A stretch of DNA of 64,000 nt from Microbacterium sp. SCN 70-27 (GCA_001724425.1 MEEK01000007.1:50876-114875); one strand, 5' to 3'; positions 7,965 through 16,642 are shown, numbered from the stretch's first letter. Notes: generated by a model not told the origin, from the sequence alone. Numbers and translations are program-made.

Positions 7965-9671
7965 TCACGGGACGACCTCCCACTGCACGGCGCCCGAGGT
8001 CAGCGACGCTTCTCGACCGTCGCGTGCAGCGACGCCGGTGACGGACTTGTCGGTGATCGTGATCACCGGGTCGAGCGCGATCGGCAGGGCGACCGCATCG
8101 CGGATGAGCGCCGCCTCGATCTGAGCGCGCACGTCGCGCGCGGCATACACGTCGGTCGTGATCGCCAGCTGCCCGATGAGCGCGTCGACTGCGGGATCGG
8201 CGAGGCCCACCAATGACGCGCGACCGTCGGTGCCCCACTGTGCGCCGATCTCAGCGGCCGTCTGCGGGATCGTCACGCGCACGAGGGCGGCATCCCAGCC
8301 GCCCTGCTCCAGCGCGCCCGCGAGGTCTTCCGTGCCGCAGTCCCCCACGTTCCAGCCCGCTTCTGCAGCGGCATCCCGAGCCGCGGCGACGGCGCCGGCG
8401 GCGAACTCGTCCGTCCGATCGAACAGCACGCACACGGGGGTTCCGGCGGCGATGCCCGCGGCCTCGCGCTCCTGCGCCGAATCGTCGGCACCCGTCAGGG
8501 CGGCGGCGAACCCGGTGTCCTCGCCGATGATGTCGTACGCGCGGCTTCCCGGCGCCGCCAGCAGCGCCGAGCTCGTCGTGTAGGCGGACGACCACGCACC
8601 CGCTCCGCGTTCCATGAGCGCCGCCGACGGGATCGAGCGGAGGAACGCCGCCCGCGCAGGCGACGCGCTGAAGACGCCCGCCGGTCGGAGCAGGAGCGTC
8701 CAGACCGTGCCGTCGTGCGTCGTGTCGACGGGGAAGTCCCTGCGTTCCAGGTCATCGATCGCCTCGCGGTTCGCGGCCGACGGCTCGACCTGCGTCACGT
8801 TCACGTCGGCACCGATCTCGGCCACCGGATCGGCTTCGGCGGGGACGAGCTCGATCTTGGCGACTTTGGGCGTCACGGTCCCCCGGTAGGCGGCGTTCGG
8901 CACGAGAGTGAGGCTCCGGCCCTCCGCGTCGGCGGCGACCTCGTCGACCCGGAACGGGCCGCTCGAGATCAGCGCATCGGGGATCTCCTCCCCGACGGTG
9001 AACCCGTCGCTCCAGACCTCGGCGATCGAAGCGAGCGCATCGGCGTCATCCTTCTGGATCGCCGTGATGAGGGCCTGCTTCGCCTCCATGGGATCTTCGA
9101 CCCCGAGCGCGGATGCGGCGACGACGTGCGCGGGCACCGCGACCGAGAGGTGGCTCTGCCAGTCGTCGATCGGCGCGGGATAGGTGACCTCGATCGCGCG
9201 GGCGAACTCGTCGATACGAGGAACGTCCAGGACGGCATCCGTCGGCGCAGCCTCCCCCGCCGTCGCGTCGCCGGCCTCGCTCGGCGTCACGCTGAGGAGA
9301 CCGGATGCCGCCGCCCACCCCAGCAGCAGATCGGCGGCATCCAAGGGGATGCCGTCGGACCAGGCGGGCTCGAGAAGGTCGTAGCGCACGGTGAAGGGCT
9401 CGTCGCTGACGATCGAGACCGCGCCGAAGCTCTCATCCGCCACGAACTCGCCGTCCACAAGAGCGCCGAATCCGGCACGCGTCATCGCCGCGACGTCCAG
9501 ATTGCCCGGTGTCGGCGCCGCCTCCGCATTGCCCGAGGTGAAGGCACCTGACCATCCGACGGTCACGCCCGAACCGGGGACCACGCCCTCCGGGAGCGCC
9601 GAAGCGCAGGCTGTGACGCTCAGCGAGAGGGCGACCGCCAGGAGTGCCGCAACGCGGCGTCGTGCGCTCAT
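7965..9671 (-). CDS. Oligopeptide-type ABC transporter solute-binding lipoprotein (orphan)
   Basis: This 568-residue SBP_bac_5-type (DppA/OppA-like) extracytoplasmic binding protein would deliver peptides or similar ligands to an ABC permease. The signal peptide is lipoprotein-type: MSARRR, then a hydrophobic run, and lipobox SVTAC with the lipidated Cys at residue 22. The start at ATG 9671 is chosen to give this signal peptide, although no good ribosome binding site is visible. No permease or ATPase gene adjoins it. It may use components encoded elsewhere or have a sensing role. Confidence 0.85.
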   Translation of the reverse strand: MSARRRVAALLAVALSLSVTACASALPEGVVPGSGVTVGWSGAFTSGNAEAAPTPGNLDVAAMTRAGFGALVDGEFVADESFGAVSIVSDEPFTVRYDLLEPAWSDGIPLDAADLLLGWAAASGLLSVTPSEAGDATAGEAAPTDAVLDVPRIDEFARAIEVTYPAPIDDWQSHLSVAVPAHVVAASALGVEDPMEAKQALITAIQKDDADALASIAEVWSDGFTVGEEIPDALISSGPFRVDEVAADAEGRSLTLVPNAAYRGTVTPKVAKIELVPAEADPVAEIGADVNVTQVEPSAANREAIDDLERRDFPVDTTHDGTVWTLLLRPAGVFSASPARAAFLRSIPSAALMERGAGAWSSAYTTSSALLAAPGSRAYDIIGEDTGFAAALTGADDSAQEREAAGIAAGTPVCVLFDRTDEFAAGAVAAARDAAAEAGWNVGDCGTEDLAGALEQGGWDAALVRVTIPQTAAEIGAQWGTDGRASLVGLADPAVDALIGQLAITTDVYAARDVRAQIEAALIRDAVALPIALDPVITITDKSVTGVAARDGREASLTSGAVQWEVVP

Positions 9672-9681
9672 GAACAGAGGG

Positions 9682-9903
9682 TCAGACGAGGTCGGAGCCG
9701 TCGTCGCCCTCGGCAATCTCGCGGAAGCGTTCGCTCTCTTCGCTCTCGAGCGACGCGCGTGCGTGCTCGATCAGGATCGCAGGCGAGTCCTCCGCTTCCG
9801 CGGCCGTGTCGAACGGACCGATCGTGTCCTCGGACGGACGCGTGTCGGCGCGCTGCACCGACTGCGTCGTGAGGTTGTACCAATAGGGCTGTCCGCCGCT
9901 CAT
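9682..9903 (-). CDS. Small SPOR-like actinobacterial protein
   Basis: This 73-residue acidic protein starts MSGGQPYWYNLTTQSVQ and contains IGPFDTAAEAEDSP. That pattern resembles small actinobacterial proteins often annotated as SPOR-domain or wrongly as methionine aminopeptidase. It has no membrane segment. It ends ten bases before the solute-binding lipoprotein and is probably in the same transcript. Function is unknown. A TAGGAT box lies about 24 bases before the ATG. Confidence 0.75.
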   Translation of the reverse strand: MSGGQPYWYNLTTQSVQRADTRPSEDTIGPFDTAAEAEDSPAILIEHARASLESEESERFREIAEGDDGSDLV

Positions 9904-10033
9904 CCGATCATCCCGCGCATTCTTCCGATCCTAGGTGCGCCGTCCTCCGGTGGATGCGCCTGGTCTCCTCACGACAGAGGTCGTGGCGCCGGTCCTCCGA
10001 CCCGCGCCACGACCTCCGCGACAGCTCGATGAC

Positions 10034-10327
10034 TCAGCCGCCGGCGAGCTCGGCGTCCTTGTCGCGGATCGAGTCCGCCATGCGGTCCAGTGCCTGCGCC
10101 ATGTCGTTGACGGCCTCGGCGGCGTCATCGAGCGAGGTCGTCAGCTCGGAGTATGCGGTGGAGTACGCCTCGGAGGCGTTCTCGGTCTTGAAGCCGTCCT
10201 GCACGAGGTCGTCGATGACGCCCTGGAGCTCCTTCAGGGTGTCGGTGACGGTGCTGCGGCCGTCGCGCAGGCGTGCCGCGGCGCTCTCCATCTCGCTGTA
10301 CGTTGCTCCGAAATCATGTCCGGCCAT
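10034..10327 (-). CDS. WXG100-family type VII secretion protein
   Basis: This 97-residue protein is entirely helical (MAGHDFGATYSEMESAAARL), the usual length for WXG100/ESAT-6-like substrates that form helical hairpin dimers. In place of the central W-x-G it has DGF (VQDGFKTENASEAY, near 43-56), a known variant in toxin-linked members. The C-terminal helix is acidic. A strong GGAGG lies eight bases before ATG 10327. It sits in the toxin cluster and is likely a secretion partner for these effectors. Confidence 0.85.
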   Translation of the reverse strand: MAGHDFGATYSEMESAAARLRDGRSTVTDTLKELQGVIDDLVQDGFKTENASEAYSTAYSELTTSLDDAAEAVNDMAQALDRMADSIRDKDAELAGG

Positions 10328-10439
10328 GAGAACCGCCTCCTGCGTCCGTCGTGGTGAGGCTCTGCGGCCTCTCGTGTTTCGAGGCTAACCAATGATCCGG
10401 AATCGGCACACGGGCAGGGGTACCCATGTCCCCGGCCAC

Positions 10440-10934
10440 TCATCGAGGCTCGGACTGCGCCACCGACAGATCCAGCTCGCGGCGCGCGTACGCCTCGGGG
10501 ACCGTGTCGGTCCGTGTGAACGCGGCGAAGATCTCCGCCGCCTCGTCGGCGCTGAAGATCTCGCGCAGGAGCACCCGCACCGAGCGGTCCGGCCCGATGG
10601 GCACCAGGACGGTCTCCTCCGTCCCCGCACCCGCAGTCTGCTTCCTGCCGATCGTGTAGAGGTGGTGATCGCCGTCCTCGCCGCGCAGGCGCACCTCCAC
10701 CGTCATCGCCTCGGCAGAGCCTGCGGCCTGGATGAACGTCTCCGCGTCGTCGTCGTGCGTGACGACGATCCTCTCCGGGTTGGATCCGCGCCAGACGGTG
10801 TACGTGAACCTGCTCGTACCGTCGAGCTTGCCGAGGACGGCGCGCACGTGCTCGGAGATCGGCCGGCGACGCTCATCGATCCAACCCGTCTGTCCTCGTG
10901 GCGTGGTCTCGGCAAAGGGGCCGTACGTCGTCAT
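10440..10934 (-). CDS. Candidate immunity protein for the nuclease-like toxin
   Basis: This 164-residue soluble protein starts MTTYGPFAETTPRGQTGW and has beta-rich features (FTYTVWRG, AMTVEVRLRGE, HHLYTIGRK). It ends in acidic helices (FSADEAAEIFAAF). Its ATG overlaps the toxin stop codon (ATGA at 10931-10934), the usual arrangement for toxin and immunity pairs. I do not recognise the family. The assignment rests on position and coupling. Confidence 0.6.
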   Translation of the reverse strand: MTTYGPFAETTPRGQTGWIDERRRPISEHVRAVLGKLDGTSRFTYTVWRGSNPERIVVTHDDDAETFIQAAGSAEAMTVEVRLRGEDGDHHLYTIGRKQTAGAGTEETVLVPIGPDRSVRVLLREIFSADEAAEIFAAFTRTDTVPEAYARRELDLSVAQSEPR

Positions 10935-11359
10935 GGTTCCTCCCGGATGATCACCCTCGTGACCAGGATCTCATTCCCGTCCAGTGTGCCGCGTGCGGGC
11001 GTGCCCGCGTTCACCGCATTGTCGAACTGGTACTGGGTGTTGCCCGGCTGAAGGTACTTCGCGAGCGCACCGCCCGACTTGATCTCGATGCCGTCGTACG
11101 TGTTCTCCCCGTCGCCGTTGACGACGAGGCCGTCGTACTTGCGCGCGTTCTGCGGCGATCCCGGATAGTCGACGCGGACCTGCGTCGTGGTGACCTCGAC
11201 ATCGTTGTCCTCCGCGTAGTGCGCCAGGCCGAGCTGCTCCTTGTCCACCCAGGGTTTGTTCTCCTGGCCGGTGGCGTATCGCCCGCGCGTGTCACGGCCG
11301 TCGCCGCGGTCCACGCCGGGGCGGGGGGCGTCGGGCACGTGGCCGTCGGGGGGCGGCAC
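10931..11359 (-). CDS. PD-(D/E)XK-like nuclease toxin domain, 5'-truncated
   Basis: The 142-residue frame has a Pro/Asp/Gly-rich linker (1-27) and a globular domain starting GRYATGQENKPW. KYDG (D76) followed by YDGIEIKSGG (E92, K94) gives a D...ExK pattern typical of restriction-endonuclease-fold toxins. The N-terminal secretion region expected for such a toxin is missing: upstream sequence becomes the antisense of an FtsX-like remnant at about 11450. The GTG at 11359 may not be a true start. Acidic linker-like residues (EPEDDPSETYPE) are readable in another frame just upstream, which suggests decay. It is likely an orphan toxin tail kept with its immunity gene. Confidence 0.6.
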   Translation of the reverse strand: MPPPDGHVPDAPRPGVDRGDGRDTRGRYATGQENKPWVDKEQLGLAHYAEDNDVEVTTTQVRVDYPGSPQNARKYDGLVVNGDGENTYDGIEIKSGGALAKYLQPGNTQYQFDNAVNAGTPARGTLDGNEILVTRVIIREEP

Positions 11360-11452
11360 GCGGATCGCATCGAGATCGGTGACCCTCCGGGTAGGTCTCG
11401 GAAGGGTCGTCTTCGGGCTCGGCCCAAGCGACCGTGGCTGCTCCTGACCTAG

Positions 11453-11614
11453 GCGGCGAGGTCGCCAAGCTCACCGCTGCAGGACGTGCCGGCGTTCCCG
11501 CTGCGCGCCGCCCTCGTCGCGCTCGGCGCCGCCGTCGGCATCGGCGCGGTGGCCGGCTTCCTCCCCGCCCTCGCGGCGGTGCGGGCGAAGGTGATCGACG
11601 CGCTGCGGTTCTGA
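11453..11614 (+). pseudogene. C-terminal remnant of an FtsX/MacB-like ABC permease
   Basis: The plus-strand frame ending at TGA 11612-11614 reads the last roughly 45 residues of an FtsX-like permease: a hydrophobic span (ALVALGAAVGIGAVAGFLPAL), then the hallmark end AVRAKVIDALRF. A stop lies in frame at 11450 and no start or upstream domain is present. It is a gene fragment left by recombination. It abuts, on the opposite strand, the truncated toxin, so a recombination junction lies near 11.45 kb. Confidence 0.65.
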
Positions 11615-11655
11615 CGGGGTCGTATGTCGCTCGGCCCGGTATGCCGCGGCGGGAG

Positions 11656-11701
11656 ACGAAAGAATCGGATGCCACGCAACGTGGCATCCGATTCTCTTCG
11701 T
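11656..11701 (-). terminator. Very strong hairpin, probable terminator after hpf
   Basis: A 16-bp perfect stem (AGAATCGGATGCCACG at 11661-11676 with its complement at 11680-11695) has a 3-base loop. After a single bulged base a further 5 bp (ACGAA/TTCGT) extend it. It lies 49 bases beyond the hpf stop codon on the minus strand. There is no T-run, as is common in actinobacteria. The stem contains the abundant heptamer GGATGCC and its complement. Confidence 0.7.
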
Positions 11702-11749
11702 GACCTCCCGGTCGGCGGCGGCGCCGGAGCCCGGCGGCCGGCACGCCGA

Positions 11750-12409
11750 TCAGGAGGCGAGTTCAGCGGCGGGCGGCGCCGACGCGGAGAGCGAGATCAC
11801 CCCGTAGTCCCAGCCCTTGCGGCGGTAGACGACGCTCGGGTGATCGGTGCGCGCGTCGATGAACAGGAAGAAGTCGTGGCCGACCAGCTCCATCCGGTCG
11901 ACCGCCTCCTCGACGGTCATCCACTCGGCGTCGAAGTTCTTCGTGCGGATGACGACGGGCGTGTAGTCCTCTTCGGCGTCGTCGCCGACGATCGGGACCT
12001 CGCCCGTTGCGACGGCGCGCAGCACGTCGACGGACGCGGGCTGGACGTCGATGCCCGACAGCGACCCGCTGTTCTTGTCGAGCTTCGCGCCCCGCGGGTG
12101 GTTCCGCGCGTCGACGCGCTTGTCCTTCGCGCGACGCAGCTGTTCGGCGAGCTTGTCGACCGCGAGGTCGAGGGCGACGAACTTGTCGCTGTCGGTCGCC
12201 TCCGCCCGCACGACGGGACCCTTGCCCGTCACGGTGAGTTCGACCGTCTCGTCTTCGCGACTGCCGTTGTGATACGCCCGGTGGGTGACCTTGACATCGA
12301 GACGCTGCGCCCGGGGAGCGAGGTTCTCGATGCGGACGGACTTGTCTTCGACGACGGTGCGGAAGCGATCCGAGACGCTCACACCCACGCCGATGATGCT
12401 GGTTTCCAT
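11750..12409 (-). CDS. hpf: Long-form ribosome hibernation promoting factor
   Basis: HPF binds the 30S decoding site in slow or stationary growth, and the long form dimerises ribosomes into inactive 100S particles. The 219-residue length fits the long form: ribosome-binding beta-alpha domain at about 1-105 and C-terminal dimerisation domain at about 160-215 (PVVIRTKNFDAEWMTVEEAVDRMELVGHDFFLF). The start METSIIGVGV at ATG 12409 is fixed by GGAGG six bases upstream. In most actinobacteria the next gene is secA. Here the island intervenes. Confidence 0.95.
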   Translation of the reverse strand: METSIIGVGVSVSDRFRTVVEDKSVRIENLAPRAQRLDVKVTHRAYHNGSREDETVELTVTGKGPVVRAEATDSDKFVALDLAVDKLAEQLRRAKDKRVDARNHPRGAKLDKNSGSLSGIDVQPASVDVLRAVATGEVPIVGDDAEEDYTPVVIRTKNFDAEWMTVEEAVDRMELVGHDFFLFIDARTDHPSVVYRRKGWDYGVISLSASAPPAAELAS

Positions 12410-12498
12410 CCTTGACCTCCTTGTTCCGGTCCTCCCGGTCAAGGGAGAACCTGAGTTCGCCTTGGTCCCTCCCACGCTATCGGCGCGACGACCCGGTG

Positions 12499-13191
12499 TC
12501 ACCTATCAGTTGCCGTGTCAATTCCTTTGCGCGGGGTGGATGCCACCGTCACGGCACCGAGGACCGTCGCCCCCGCTGCGCGCAGTGCCGCCGCCGCTTC
12601 GCGAAGGGTCGCCCCCGTCGTCACGACGTCGTCGACGAGCAGCACCGTACGCCCCGCGGCCTCGCGCGCCATGAAGGCGCCGGCGACGTTCCGGGCGCGC
12701 TCTGCGCGACCCAGCGCGCGCTGGTCCGCGGTGCGGGTCCGGGCGATGAGCAGGCGGTGGGCGGGGAGTCCGGCGTGCCGGCAGATCGAGTCCACGACCC
12801 GGTAGCCGCGGCGGCGCATCGCCGCAGCGGACGTGGGGATCGGCACGAGCGTGATCGCCCGGGCGGGGCGGGTGGACACCGCCCCCACCGCGTGTCCGAC
12901 CGCGTCGCGGAGCGCGGGCGCCAGCGCACGAAGAAGCGTCGTGCGCCCCTCCTCCTTCGCCGCGCGCACGACGCGCGCCGCGATGCCCTCGAATGCCAGA
13001 GCCGACCAGACCGTCAGCCCGTCGACCGTACGCGTGCGCACGTCGACGGCGAGCGCACCCCGGCAGACGGCGCACAGAGGAACGTCCGGGGCGTCGCATC
13101 CCGCGCACCACGTCGGGAAGACGAGCGAGAGCGCGCCGCCCAGCGCATCCGAGACGCGCGCGGCGAAAGTGGGCGTGTCCGTCGCGGTCAT
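12499..13191 (-). CDS. ComF-family phosphoribosyltransferase-like protein
   Basis: This 230-residue ComF-type protein of the PRTase fold is related to DNA-uptake protein ComFC. The N-terminus has the zinc-ribbon-like CAGCDAPDVPLCAVCRG (near 26-42) and the C-terminus has the PRPP-binding signature VLLVDDVVTTGATL (near 187-200). The exact role in actinobacteria is not established. It sits between lpqB and hpf as in M. tuberculosis. ATG 13191 has a GGAG close upstream (two bases), so the start is moderately certain. Confidence 0.88.
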   Translation of the reverse strand: MTATDTPTFAARVSDALGGALSLVFPTWCAGCDAPDVPLCAVCRGALAVDVRTRTVDGLTVWSALAFEGIAARVVRAAKEEGRTTLLRALAPALRDAVGHAVGAVSTRPARAITLVPIPTSAAAMRRRGYRVVDSICRHAGLPAHRLLIARTRTADQRALGRAERARNVAGAFMAREAAGRTVLLVDDVVTTGATLREAAAALRAAGATVLGAVTVASTPRKGIDTATDR

Positions 13192-13282
13192 CGCTCCAGA
13201 GTGGCGCGTGAGAGCACGGTGCGGGACACGGACGGCCCGAACCGTGGATACCCGACGCACAACGGACCCTGTGGAGGAGGCG

Positions 13283-14953
13283 TCAGGGGGTTCCCTGCTG
13301 CTGCGCCAGCACCACGATGCCCGACGCGACGTGCTGCCAATTCGCCCCACCGCGGCTGTACAGCTCCCCTGTCGAGTCCCGCACGCGAAGGCCCCCGGAC
13401 TGGGCGCCGCCCGCGACCGTGGTCACAAGGGCGGGCGTGCGGACGGTCTCGGCGAAGCCGCCGATCGACTGCGTGTAGAGGTAGGGGTCACCCGTCTGCG
13501 TCGTGAGGGCGGCGACGGTCGAGGCATCCACCCACGCCAACCCCGAGGCGCTCGCGGGTAGCTGCGCCAGCACCTTCGGCGTCCCGAACCCCGTCGGAGC
13601 ACCGTCACGGTTGCGCAGGATCCCCGCGACCCACAGTGCGTATCCGTCGCCGCCGCGAACGATCGCGGCGATCCGTGTGCCGTCGCGCGACACGCGCTGC
13701 GAGAGGATCTGCTGCGCGCCCGGCCACGCGTCGGCGATCTCGATGCCGTTGCCTGCGCCCGCGGCGAACGCGCGCACGGCGCTCGGAGCGTCCTGCGGCA
13801 CTGTCCAGATGTAGCCGTTGGGATCGATCGACGGGGCGAGGAGTCCGGGGCGGGCGTCGAGCACCGCGGCGCCGCTCGTCGTGACGCGCATGGCCGCGCC
13901 CGCCGAGTTGCGCACCGCTGCGGTCGTCCGATCGACGCTCACCTCGATGTCTTGGGCATCGATCTGCAGCAGCGCCTCCGACAGGCCCGGGATGGTGACC
14001 ACCGAGGTCCCGGAGAGGAAGCCGAAGGCCTCGGCCGTCCGCACGAGCGGGCGGCTGTCGACGCGCGTCTCCCGCACGGCGACGGGTGTCGCGGAGAGCA
14101 GCTGTTCCGCGGACATCATGTCCACCGCGTTCACGCCCGCGGGTTTGAGGGATGCCTCCAGTTGCGTCTGCATGCGGTCGAGGACGGTCTGGTCGAGCTG
14201 GCGGGCGCCGTCCTGCAGCGCCACCGAGGCGATGCCCGACTGCAGCGGCACCGCCTGCGTCGCAAGACGTGCGGCGTCCGTGAAGGCCGTGGCGACCGCG
14301 CCCTGCAGCCACTCGCTCGGGCCGCCGTTGACGAGCGCCGTGGCGATGCTGGTGGTCGCATACTGCCGTGGGAACCAGCGCTGGTCGGGCACGAGATAGG
14401 TCCACGACGGATCGAAGAACTGCAGCGAGTACGCGCCGTACACGATCGCGAAGAAGTTCCGATCGAGCACGACGCCCTGCGGGGCATCCGTGATGCGCCA
14501 CTGCCCGTCGTCCTGCTTCGCAAGAGAGTACGACAGCGGGATCTCTCCGGCCTCCGCCGACAGCTCCCCTGCGGCGTCGATCGTCGCGACCGGTCGGACC
14601 GTGAGGGTGAAGTCGTGCTCGCCAGTGGCGACGAGATCGCGGTCCCCGGGCGCGTAGACGGTGACACCCGCGCGCGGGTTCCAGTCGAATCCCGGCGCGA
14701 GGAACTGACGCGCCGTGGCCCAGGTGCCCTGCGGGCCGGAGCCCGCCGCGATGAACCCTTCGACGATCTGCTGCGGCGTGGCATCCTTCGCCGGGCCGTT
14801 CGGCGCGAAGACCGGGAAGCTGTCGCCCCGGTCATCCGCAATGGGTTGCCCCGCGTTGACGGGGCCTGACGTCGGCAGCCCGCTGCATGCGGCGAGGGCG
14901 AGCGCGAGGGCCGTCGTGGCGACGGCGGTCGCGAGGCGGCGGAGGCGATTCAT
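13283..14953 (-). CDS. lpqB: Lipoprotein LpqB, MtrAB-associated
   Basis: LpqB is an extracytoplasmic lipoprotein that interacts with the sensor kinase MtrB and tunes MtrAB signalling in cell-wall and division control. The 556-residue protein has a lipobox with Cys at 23 (ALAACSG), a GerMN domain (about 190-320) and a C-terminal beta-propeller-like LpqB domain (about 330-556). ATG 14953 overlaps the mtrB stop (ATGA), giving translational coupling in the mtrA-mtrB-lpqB operon. Confidence 0.95.
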   Translation of the reverse strand: MNRLRRLATAVATTALALALAACSGLPTSGPVNAGQPIADDRGDSFPVFAPNGPAKDATPQQIVEGFIAAGSGPQGTWATARQFLAPGFDWNPRAGVTVYAPGDRDLVATGEHDFTLTVRPVATIDAAGELSAEAGEIPLSYSLAKQDDGQWRITDAPQGVVLDRNFFAIVYGAYSLQFFDPSWTYLVPDQRWFPRQYATTSIATALVNGGPSEWLQGAVATAFTDAARLATQAVPLQSGIASVALQDGARQLDQTVLDRMQTQLEASLKPAGVNAVDMMSAEQLLSATPVAVRETRVDSRPLVRTAEAFGFLSGTSVVTIPGLSEALLQIDAQDIEVSVDRTTAAVRNSAGAAMRVTTSGAAVLDARPGLLAPSIDPNGYIWTVPQDAPSAVRAFAAGAGNGIEIADAWPGAQQILSQRVSRDGTRIAAIVRGGDGYALWVAGILRNRDGAPTGFGTPKVLAQLPASASGLAWVDASTVAALTTQTGDPYLYTQSIGGFAETVRTPALVTTVAGGAQSGGLRVRDSTGELYSRGGANWQHVASGIVVLAQQQGTP

Positions 14954-16632
14954 GCGGTGCCCTCCGGCGTCGTGGTGATGTGGGGGATGGGGATCGGCTG
15001 GGTGAGCCCGAGCTCTTCGAGCGCGGCACCGTCGTCGCCGGGATCGACGGCGATAGGCGAGGTCGCACCGAGCGCGCCGCCCTGGCGTGGCAGAGTGAGG
15101 ACGAAGTTCGTGCCGCGGCCGAGTTCCGACCAGACGGAGAGCGTGCCGCCGTGCAGGCGCGCGTCGCCGAGCGCGATCGACAGACCGAGCCCGGTGCCCC
15201 CGATCGTGCGCTTGCGCGAGGGGTCGGCACGCCAGAAGCGGTCGAAGACCCGCTCGCTGTCGGCGGAGCTCATGCCGAGGCCGTAGTCGCGCACGCCGAG
15301 TGCGACGGCGTTCTGGTTGCTGTCGACGGTCACGACGATCGGCCGACCCTCGCCGTGCTCGATCGCGTTGCCGAGGAGGTTCCTGACGATTCGGCGCACC
15401 CGGCGGGGATCCATGTCGACGGGGGAATATCCGCCCGGGGCGACGAGGCGCACATCGGTGCCGTGCTGATCGGCGAGCTGCTGCATCGAGGCGATGACGT
15501 CCTCGGCGAGGTGGGCGAGGCTCGTCGGCTCGTTCTCGAGCTGCACCGACCCGGCGTCGTACCGGCTGATCTCGAGGAGGTCGGTGAGGAGCACCTCGAA
15601 GCGCTGCACCTGGGCGTGGAGGAGCTCCGCCGCGCGGGCCGTGGTGGCATCGAAGGTGTCGCGCTGGTCGTTCAGCATGTCGCTCGCGAGACGGATCGTC
15701 GTCAGCGGCGTGCGCAGTTCGTGCGAGACGTCGGAGACGAAGCGCTGCTGCACGAGGGAGAGCTCGGCGAGCTCCTTGATCTGCGACTCGATGGAGTCGG
15801 CCATCGCGTTGAACGAGCGCCCGAGCGTCGCGAACTCGTCGTCGCCGCGAACCGGCAGCCGCACGCCCAGATCGCCCGCCGCGAGCGTCGCGCTCGTCTC
15901 TGCCGCGCGCGCGATCGGCACCGTGACGGTGCGGAGGACCACCCAGGAGATCGCCCCGATGAGGATGATCAGGACCGTGCCGACGAGCCACAGGGTCACC
16001 TGCACGAACCGCAGCGTCTGCGCCTCCGAATCGAGATCGTAGGCGAAGTAGAACTCGTACGCGCCCACGTCGGGGAACACCGCCTGCTGGCCGACGACGA
16101 CGCCGGGGCGCTCCGATCCGTTGTCGGTCGGGAGCCCGATCGACTGCCACCAGCGCTGCTCGACGTCGCGTTCCACCGATTCGCGCAGGCCCGGGCTGAT
16201 CATTTCGGGCTGGATGCCTCCCTGATACCGGTCCTGCGGGGCGATCACCGAGGGGTCGTTCGACACGCGCACGGCCGCGATCATGGTCGTCCCCGCCTGG
16301 CGCGTCATCGAGGTGAGCGTTGCCTTCATGAGGTCTTCGAGGGCCGCCGAATCCCCGTCGGTCTGTGCGGAGCTGAGCGTGTCCTGGGTCGAGGCCATCG
16401 CGCGCGCGACCGCCGTCTGCACCTGGTCGACGCGCGACTCGAACAGGTCGTTCTGGATCGCGAGCGCCATCGTCACGAACGCCCCGAGGATCGTGAAGGC
16501 GGTGAGCGCGAGGGTGAGGGCGAGCGTCCGGAACCGCAGCGAGGTGCGCCAGGTGCCCGCGAGGTGGCGCAGCCACGGTCGCCAGTCGCGCCAGCCGCCC
16601 GTGACGGGGATGCTCGCGGTGGGAGCGCTCAT
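14950..16632 (-). CDS. mtrB: Sensor histidine kinase MtrB
   Basis: MtrB is a membrane histidine kinase that phosphorylates MtrA. Its 560 residues are arranged as: membrane span at about 36-58, extracytoplasmic sensor at 59-210, second span at about 211-234, HAMP at 235-290, and HisKA with the H-box SHELRTP (phospho-accepting H304). A HATPase domain follows with N-box NLLGNAIEH and G-boxes DYGLGM and GGTGLGLSI. It lies directly after mtrA (10-base gap) and overlaps lpqB. The C-terminal tail after residue 520 is acidic and probably disordered. Confidence 0.96.
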   Translation of the reverse strand: MSAPTASIPVTGGWRDWRPWLRHLAGTWRTSLRFRTLALTLALTAFTILGAFVTMALAIQNDLFESRVDQVQTAVARAMASTQDTLSSAQTDGDSAALEDLMKATLTSMTRQAGTTMIAAVRVSNDPSVIAPQDRYQGGIQPEMISPGLRESVERDVEQRWWQSIGLPTDNGSERPGVVVGQQAVFPDVGAYEFYFAYDLDSEAQTLRFVQVTLWLVGTVLIILIGAISWVVLRTVTVPIARAAETSATLAAGDLGVRLPVRGDDEFATLGRSFNAMADSIESQIKELAELSLVQQRFVSDVSHELRTPLTTIRLASDMLNDQRDTFDATTARAAELLHAQVQRFEVLLTDLLEISRYDAGSVQLENEPTSLAHLAEDVIASMQQLADQHGTDVRLVAPGGYSPVDMDPRRVRRIVRNLLGNAIEHGEGRPIVVTVDSNQNAVALGVRDYGLGMSSADSERVFDRFWRADPSRKRTIGGTGLGLSIALGDARLHGGTLSVWSELGRGTNFVLTLPRQGGALGATSPIAVDPGDDGAALEELGLTQPIPIPHITTTPEGTA

Positions 16633-16642
16633 GGCGCTCGGG

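Noticed and set aside
13283-16576. A 1097-codon minus-strand open frame
   Set aside because: It is a read-through of lpqB joined to an out-of-frame stretch of mtrB. The true lpqB starts at ATG 14953 with a lipobox and overlaps the mtrB stop.
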